A stretch of 64,000 bases of DNA from Carposina sasakii (Eukaryota > Arthropoda > Insecta > Lepidoptera > Carposinidae): positions 8,742,001 to 8,806,000 of the forward strand of contig CP053154.1 in the NCBI GenBank assembly GCA_014607495.2, in the 5' to 3' direction. The translations under genes were made by a program, and so were the position numbers. Shown piece after piece: positions 56,581 through 64,000 of this stretch (the first letter of the stretch is position 1; each line of letters begins with the position of its first letter). The notes beneath the pieces are model-generated. The model worked only from the letters and a program-made list of their open reading frames with translations. It was not told the DNA's origin and made no database searches.

Positions 56581-57049
56581 TCATAAATATGTATAGCTAA
56601 GTTTATGAGAAAACTATTTTCGAGTTTTATACTAATGCTAAAACTTATCTAACTTTCTGAATTACACTTTTTTCTATTCTTTTTTTATTAACCACGTCCA
56701 TCATGAACGTCCAGATTTCTGTAAGGGCATCAATTAATATACTATTACCCTTCACTTTACATTCACTTATTAGTATGTAGTATCTATTATAGTATAACAA
56801 CTCAATACTTTAGGTTGAAGATCAATTATAAAACATCCAGTTACTACAAGAAACAACTGTAGAAATAAATAAATTGCTATGGAATTAAAAAAGTTAAATT
56901 GACTCGCTATAAAGAATGTCAAAGTAAAGGAATATAGTAGTCGGGGTGGAGGGGGACTTAATTAGCGTGATTTCTTTGATTACTACCATCAGTGCACCGG
57001 GTGGCCGAAACAACTCGCTTTGCAGGTGCCCCGGGTTAGGAAACACTCA

Positions 57050-57255
57050 CAGTTGTGTTTTTTTATATACATATAAACACTGCTGTGTTATCGAAATGGG
57101 GTAGACAGAACTGCAGAATCACGATCATAGTCACGTTTAGCATAGCAGGATCAGATGTAAAATATCAGTAACAAGTTGCTAGCTCATCGTCTGAGAAAAT
57201 ACCCCTAAATTCTTTAGTCGCCTCTTACGACATGCACAGGCGGAGATGCACGATA
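57050..57255. repeat. SINE-like segment
   Basis: Contains CCTAAATTCTTTAGTCGCCT and CTTACGACATGCACAGGCGG; same family as the segment in the palindrome arms. Confidence 0.5.
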
Positions 57256-57366
57256 GCATTTTTTTAAAGCGGATATTACCCAATTATTAAGGTATCTAAG
57301 GGTGCTTGCTTAGACTTAAAGAGTATAACATCGTGTGGCAGTGGCATCGACGTTCGTTGTGGCAAT

Positions 57367-57590
57367 AAAGGCTTGAGCACACCAGATGCGTGTGGGTGCA
57401 CGTAAGCGTAGACGTATACTTACCTCTGAGTTGTAATGTATGGAGCTGTATAGGCAGGGGAAGACCGGATGCGTATGCGTAGACGTAAGCATAGACGTCA
57501 AGCGGTGACAGTTCTATACATTAAACTCAGAGGTACGTGTACGTCTACGCTTACGTGCACGCATACGCATCCGGTGTGCTCGAGCCTTAA
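57367..57590. mobile_element. Foldback MITE with AAGGCTTGAGCACACC ends
   Basis: Left arm AAGGCTTGAGCACACCAGAT, GCACGTAAGCGTAGACGTAT, TACCTCTGAGTTGTAATGTA. The right arm is the near inverse, ending GGTGTGCTCGAGCCTTA. Arms about 85 bp with a short centre that itself repeats GCGTAGACGTAAGC. Confidence 0.8.
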
Positions 57591-59611
57591 TCCTACCAAT
57601 AGCCGTTGTTTGCCGTTCTTTTTGTGCAGGAGTAACAGATCTGGCGCGGCGGATTGTTTTTTGACTTTAGTTTTATTTTTACTAGTTAATAATAATTAAC
57701 TGTGTAATATATTAGAACAAATGAAAACATTTGCTTGCCACATTTTTTGGAAAAACATATCTTTGATCTATATATGTAATAATAACTTTATTGTACCAAT
57801 TTTTGAGCAAATAAATAATCATTTTCATTTTAGACTTAATCACGTGAAGTGACGGACTTCTATTAATTCGATCAAAAAATAATGTAACTTTGTCTCAGGG
57901 GTCTCAGGCCCAAATTTGCAGATTCGTTTAAGAAGTTTTCGTACTCGTGTTTTTATATAAAAAAGACTCGACAGAATGTGGGAGGCTTAATATTATAAAA
58001 AATATATTCACTTGATTGTATCTTATGGGTGTTAAGCACGACTATATGTATTAATTATTTTGTAAATTATATAAAATACACAGTACATTAGAGCATAACA
58101 ATACCTACACATTTAATATTTATGGTCAAAGTTTTTCACTAGTTTTTGGTTACGCTGGTATGTATCTCATTTTTCTTTTTGTCTAGCATCCTTGCAAATA
58201 GCAACAAATAATACTATGTTTCTTTCATTCTATATTGTCTAATTTACTAAAATGGTGTTGTTAAAAACTAAAGTGTGTAAACACCCTACGAAATACCTGA
58301 AGTCGAAACATTTTCCCCGGCCGAGTTACGCACGTAAAGACGAGTAAACGTTTTACCGTCACTTGGAACAAAAGTGTTTCTGTTTCGAGGCTTATTTATT
58401 TTCGGCATTACAGTTTTACACAATTATTTTGCATTTACCATGTTTGAATTGTTTTGCCCAATCTTTAATTTTATTTATTTTTAGTAAAGCCGCTTTTACG
58501 AGTATAAAAATATATATTTTAAGGGAAGGAGTGGGCAACAGTGTGCGAATTACACGCTCTTAAAATTATGCCAATACAACTGAAAGTAATAAAACAAGTG
58601 TTATCAATAACGTTAAATAATTCAAAATAACATTCAAAATGTACAAAATCCGGGAACATTTCTAAGCACAAAGCTATAAACAAACGATGTTAAATTTTCC
58701 GCGAATTCCATTACGCCATGTAAATCAATTTGGTAATTCGTTTGACGTCTGTTGTAATGCGAACGATTATCTAATTTTGACTCGCTTAAGCTCGGATTAT
58801 AACGCTAAGCGAGTTATAGCTTAAACTCTATCTTAAATCATATTATTTTAAACTAAATTTAAATAAGTGTTTGACATTATGTCTTAAAATCGATTATTTT
58901 TAGATATACTACAGGAAGGTAGGCAATGTTACAAAAATGTGTATGTAAGTGTAACAAATAAAAACACTCAATTACAATAAGATATATGACCTCAAAGTTG
59001 TCATTAACCACACCATCAAAATGCTTTTTACAATATGATCACGACCTATTCTATTGACTTCAAACTCAATTAAACACTTAGCGTTTGTAAAAGCTGAGGT
59101 CCCCATAGCAGAAGCTACAAACAGTTTAGCATCGCAAGCTTTAGATCTCAACCCTAATAAAGTTAATAAACTTTGTGTTAAATAATGTTTTTCATCTCCC
59201 GTTTTCGACAAAACAAATTACTTCATTTTTGGCGCGCATTAACACTGATATTTATCACCTGCGTGTAAGGGTGTCTTGTCTTGCCTGTTTTACTCGCAAA
59301 ATATGCGTTCTATGAGAAAATAAATTTAACATACTTTAATTTCCACGACATTACCCTAACTTAAACTAAAGTAAATCAATCTACAATATAATAATGTATG
59401 TAAGTATGATTTTAAGTTCTTCAAGCTTATATATTTTAGCGCGCCATGTTATCTACCATAGATTGCGAAACTTCATTACATAGTAAAAGTGAAAAGTATA
59501 TTCAAATCAAGACTTCTTATAAATGGAACAATGATAATATTATATGTATTATATACACTTAGATACAAAAGCTAAAATTTATCGAAGGTTGAGGTTATAA
59601 CAAGTTAAAAA
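57591..59611. other. No recognisable gene
   Basis: AT-rich. A 79-codon minus frame at 58972-59211 (MSKTGDEKHYLTQSLLTLLG) reads somewhat protein-like but has no motif, signal peptide or clear splice sites. Confidence 0.4.
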
Positions 59612-60425
59612 CATAATTTAAAAATCCAAAAACCCGACTGCTTAAAAAAGAACCAAATAATGTAAGTACATAATTAAAAAAACTGAAAAGAAAAAAGCAA
59701 GCACTTAGATGTCCGGTGGTCTAGAATTCTATATTATTATGGAATGAATACTATTGAAGAACATAAAATATTTTCTAATGATCGTAACATAACAACTGAA
59801 CAGCCAGGATCCATTGAAATATTAGCTTGGCTGTCGGATAATGGATCCCGACTGTTCTAGTGCCAGAAATCTAAGTGCTTGTTTTTTTCTTTTCAGTTTT
59901 TTTTATTATGTACTTACATTATTTGGTTCTTTTTTAAGCAGTCGGGTTTTTGGATTTTTAAATTATGTTTATTTTATTTTATAGTTTTTTTTAATGAATA
60001 AATGTACCTAGCTATTAATAGGTACGCTTCAAGAAACATGCTCACCATGCTCGGCAGCAAGAAGTTTTCGTCTTGCTGCTGTCTAAAAACTTTCAATCGA
60101 TATAGATCCTAGTCGAATCGAAAAATGTTGAGAGAAACCTAATGATTTTTAAATACCTATTGAACGATACCCCACTTGTTATAGTTTGTCGACTTTTATT
60201 TTTTTCATTTTCACAAAATGGCGTCCAGTATCGCCATATTGGATTTTCACTAATGTCATGTCTTTAGTGACACTCGCCGGACTAAGAGGAATTGATTGAC
60301 GTATGAATCATTGAAGTATGAAAATTGGCTGAGGCGTTTGGTCTGTGTAGTGCTTCAAAGGAACATACATACATACATAGGCTGTTTAACACAATACCAC
60401 TCCTTTGCGTCGCGCAGTCGGGTAA
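59612..60425 (-). mobile_element. Foldback element family 2, copy 2
   Basis: Reverse-orientation copy of 34502-35444: the palindromic part comes first (59612-59972), then the long non-coding part ending CTTTGCGTCGCGCAGTCGGG. One palindrome arm has lost about 80 bp (the ATCATTAG...CTTCAATAG part) and one hairpin arm near 60012 is missing. The open frame at 60296 lies in the repeat. Confidence 0.75.
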
Positions 60426-63400
60426 AAAGTAGAATAATCATTATAAAAACACAAAATAATTTATACGTAAATTTAATTAGACTTAACGTTGGTATTAAAT
60501 ACCGTATTTCTGTAGCAATTTGTCAGAATGTCCCTCGAGATTCACGGAATAGCTGGGATTGAGGCGGGCGGAGTGTCCGTCACTCCAGCCGTCAAATCTA
60601 CATGGCTCGCATACTTGCGGTGCGGCTTAGCCCACTGACACTAGCCGTGCCTGACATTTCTGCCGACCGACCGACCGACGCAACGCCGACGGGCTTAGAG
60701 GTAATACACATTAGCCGTTTTGATATCGGCCGTATAAATTACAAAGTCAAGAAATAAATCTAAACATGTGTATAGGTACACTAAAAAGCGCTTATCGTGC
60801 TCTTTTATGATGCATCAATCAGATTATCTAGATCTCGTAGGCAGCGTTAAAAAAGCGTGCCACTAAAACCTGTTTTAAAATACCTAATGTATACCAGCTC
60901 TTATTTTATTGGCGGTCTAGGTCCTTTATTTATTAAAATGGACTATTTATATGTACCTAAAGTCTGTTGAAAGGTAACAAATAAATTTGATCTTTGTCAA
61001 AAACTAAAGACGCCATAACTAAGTAGTTGCTGACCATTTCCTCCCCATGGACTAAAAAACGTTAAATGCAAAAAGTAATATATCTACTACATACTGTTTC
61101 TATCGTAAAAATGAAGATACGAAGAGTGTCATAAACTTTTACGGTGTTACAAAATAATATTATCATTGTTTAAGCTAAACATTGCCTAAATTTAACAGAT
61201 ATTCCATACATTGTGCCGTCCAATGTATTTTTAAACAGTGATTAACTTTATACGTGGTTTTGTCATAACACTGTTACAATCCTAATTTGGATTAGATTAT
61301 TTAAGTGACTTTACAGACAATTAATATGCACGTAATTAATTTACCCATGCATTCACAGATTACTCTGTGAAGCGTTTCATCAATGAATAATATCCGAGAT
61401 TATGTTTCTACTCCGACATGCTCTATGAGATATTAATCCTAATACATGCATACGCCTGTCTCATAGGAGGAGGCAATGCTAATGGAGTCTTAATTTGCAT
61501 AAACACATTTGCTTAGATTTTGACACCTCGCCGTACGCTTGACATCTGAAGTTTCTGACACGAATATTGCGCGTTTTGTATAAGTGCCACTTGTGTGTTT
61601 ACAAGTGAGGTGAAGACTTTGAGTGTACATATTATCTATTATTTTATTATTTCATGGGTATTATGAGGGTTAAAAATATAATCTACCTCAAACTGCTTTT
61701 AATTTAATAATAATTATTTATGAAGGGGTACCTTCTTCTCCCGTCATGTCTTTCACGTAACTAATAGCCGTTTAGGTATACTCGTAGCTACTATAGAAAC
61801 GGCATAGCTTAGCGCATATTTATATTATTATTATATCTTTTTTCCCTTTATGACCTTAAGCGCCGCGTAGGTTTACCTCTTACCACATAGGTAAACTGGT
61901 TAAAAGTTGATGGCAAAACAGGCATCACTATATGTATGTTAAGTATGTAGCCTAAATTCTGACACTTATATAATATTTAATTAATATTCCGCTAAATACA
62001 ATAATACACAGAGATTACATGTGGTAGTTATTCTCGTCCAACTTCATTACAGAAGTTTGTTTCGAAGCCTAAGCCTCTCGGTATTAATAAAGTTTCGTTA
62101 GGAAGCCGGTAAAAGAAACGTGTTAATTATCCTGAGTTCGGCCCTGGCCATCTGTCACACTGGACCGCGGGGGAAATACGACCCTGTATTATTGGATACA
62201 GTTTCATTGCGACATCGATAATAACCTCCATCTATCTTTAGATTATTTACTGTAATGAATCTATGGGAAAACTTTGTGTCTCATATTATTATGTTGAGGA
62301 GTCCCTGGGTGAGGGTATATTTTTGTACAGAATGAGCGTTCATTTATTATATTGAAATATTGAATGAAATGTAATTTTTTTGTATTGTGTTATTAAGTAT
62401 TTACTCGTACGTAGTAAGTAGGTACATAAATATTATCTAGGTACTTATCATACTAAATACCTACAATATGTTCGTTAAAATGTAAAAAAGGCAATGAAGC
62501 ATTTTATTATTTATTCTGATGAGGTCCAAACCCAGGATATGAGTCCTGATGTGTAAGCTTCCGCCAGAAGATAATATTACCAATGAGTCAATCGGTCAGA
62601 GTCTTGTTAGAGTATAGTTAGGCTGCTGTCTTAATAAAATAGCAGCGCTACCAAATGCTATATAAACAAAATATAAACAGAGGGCTTAGAAAGTAATATA
62701 AAAATAAAACTTCGTGGGGGAATCAGGTAAAGTATACTAAAACACATACATAACACATAGCCTACCTACTACGCAACGTGACGCGGTGCAGTATAATACT
62801 TAACGCCAATTTCAATACTAGAGATTAGAAATAATAATTTTAAATTATCAATCTCGGACTTGTTGATTCCAAATTTCTCAAGATCGGTTATTGAAATTGA
62901 CTGTACTACGTGTATAGTTTGTAAAATCACAGAAGTGATTGTCATTTCATCCGAAAGTTATCCGTAGCATGTGCTACGATGAGCTACGAATGCTACGGGC
63001 CTACTAATTTTAGGAGCGAATCTGACTCAGAGATACTTATACCTATCTAATCTAAGTATTAAAACTTTCAAGGAAAAATATCTACTATTTTCAAATTATA
63101 ATCGACGATTATTGTCCCTAAAACGTAAAATTATATAATTGATTGTATTACCAATAAGTGAAAAAGTAGTCACTATGAAATGCTACATACAGCGAGGGTA
63201 TAAAAAATACCGTCACTACACGGTGACGTCGCCGCACTCACTCAATGAGACAGGTCCTTTAGTGTGAAAGGATGGAGTTAGACACTTTCAGGCGCATTAG
63301 AGAGCTTTATGTCTTTGTAAGGATTTACGTACGTGATTGTATTGTACAATGGGTGCATTGGTTGTTTCCCTTACGGCCAATTTCAATGAAACTCATTATA

Positions 63401-64000
63401 AAGAAACTCGTGTTTTTTAATTTAATCCGAAAAATGCAAAAAATGTCTCGAGATCGGTTATTGAAATTGGCTGTTATAGTTTTAACGAGTCTGTTTTATA
63501 CTTAATCTACGGTAAATTAAATGAAAGGTATTTAAAACTGGCCGCCCACGACATCGTCCGCGTGACCCCGCATTGCACCCGTGCGAAGCTGGGGCCTGTT
63601 GCAAATTTTTCTTTCCGTAAGAACCATTCTCCTACTTCAAGGAATATTCTAAAAAAAGAATAAGCAAAACAGGTTTAGCTGTTCTCAAGATCTGCGCTTA
63701 GTAACACATTCATCGATTTATTTTTATACTATGGATAAAAAAATTATGAAAAGACTTTGACCCCTCTAGTCAGGCGACTTATGCGATAAGTAATTATAAG
63801 TAATTTAAGCGCTACTGTAAAAGAAAACCTAAAAACGTTATTTGTTCTGAACTCCACAGTTTGGAAAGACTAATCTATAGTAACGGCTGAAACCGAAGAA
63901 AACCGTAGTTTTATCAGCACCTGCTTCCCCCGGGAGAGTCCTAGGTGAGAGCCGTGACCGCTTCACTACGTGATGCTTAAGCCAAACTATCTAGTTTGAT
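60426..64000. other. No recognisable gene; two small MITE-like copies
   Basis: AT-rich with a GC-richer patch at 60540-60720 (GACCGACCGACCGACG). Two short inverted-repeat units with CCAATTTCAAT...ATTGAAATTG ends lie at about 62810-62905 and 63377-63472. Frames reach 77 codons without motifs, and the one at 63272 overlaps the second unit. Confidence 0.4.

Overview
This AT-rich eukaryotic window most likely comes from a moth or butterfly. Evidence: a non-LTR element inserted at a TAA repeat as Bombyx Dong does, several tRNA-headed SINEs and LINE tails of lepidopteran type, many short inverted-repeat (MITE-like) elements, and GT-AG split genes for small secreted proteins. No bacterial, organellar or conserved housekeeping gene was recognised.

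Layout. Positions 1-8.6 kb are nested mobile DNA. A minus-strand, restriction-endonuclease-type non-LTR element (R4/Dong-like) has a frame open for 1370 codons and leaves the left edge. It sits at a (TTA)n tract against the tyrosine-recombinase end of an older, decayed DIRS-like element (about 4.38-8.52 kb) that carries an unusual dimeric tandem array. From 8.6 to 16.5 kb I see no gene, only one MITE.

Positions 16.5-36.2 kb hold the gene content, all predicted secreted and low-complexity or small: a five-exon poly-serine protein (+), a 607-aa proline-rich protein (-), a 139-147-aa protein (+), three closely packed small ORFs plus a fourth relative sharing a C-terminal C-x11-C motif (+), and a 249-aa proline-rich paralogue of the first (-). 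Three of the small ORFs lie 55-60 bp apart and share one visible poly(A) signal, so they may be read from one polycistronic mRNA. The joint role of the cluster is unknown. Extracellular material such as silk, cuticle, egg coat, saliva or immune peptides is a guess from composition only.

From 36.2 kb to the end I recognise no cellular gene. The region holds a 1.3-kb-armed palindrome (38.87-41.97 kb), foldback elements, SINEs, MITEs, a decayed LINE reverse transcriptase (51.2-52.05 kb) and a 5'-truncated LINE with an intact reverse transcriptase frame (53.5-56.27 kb). Exon structures come from reading frames and splice signals only; no transcript evidence was available.
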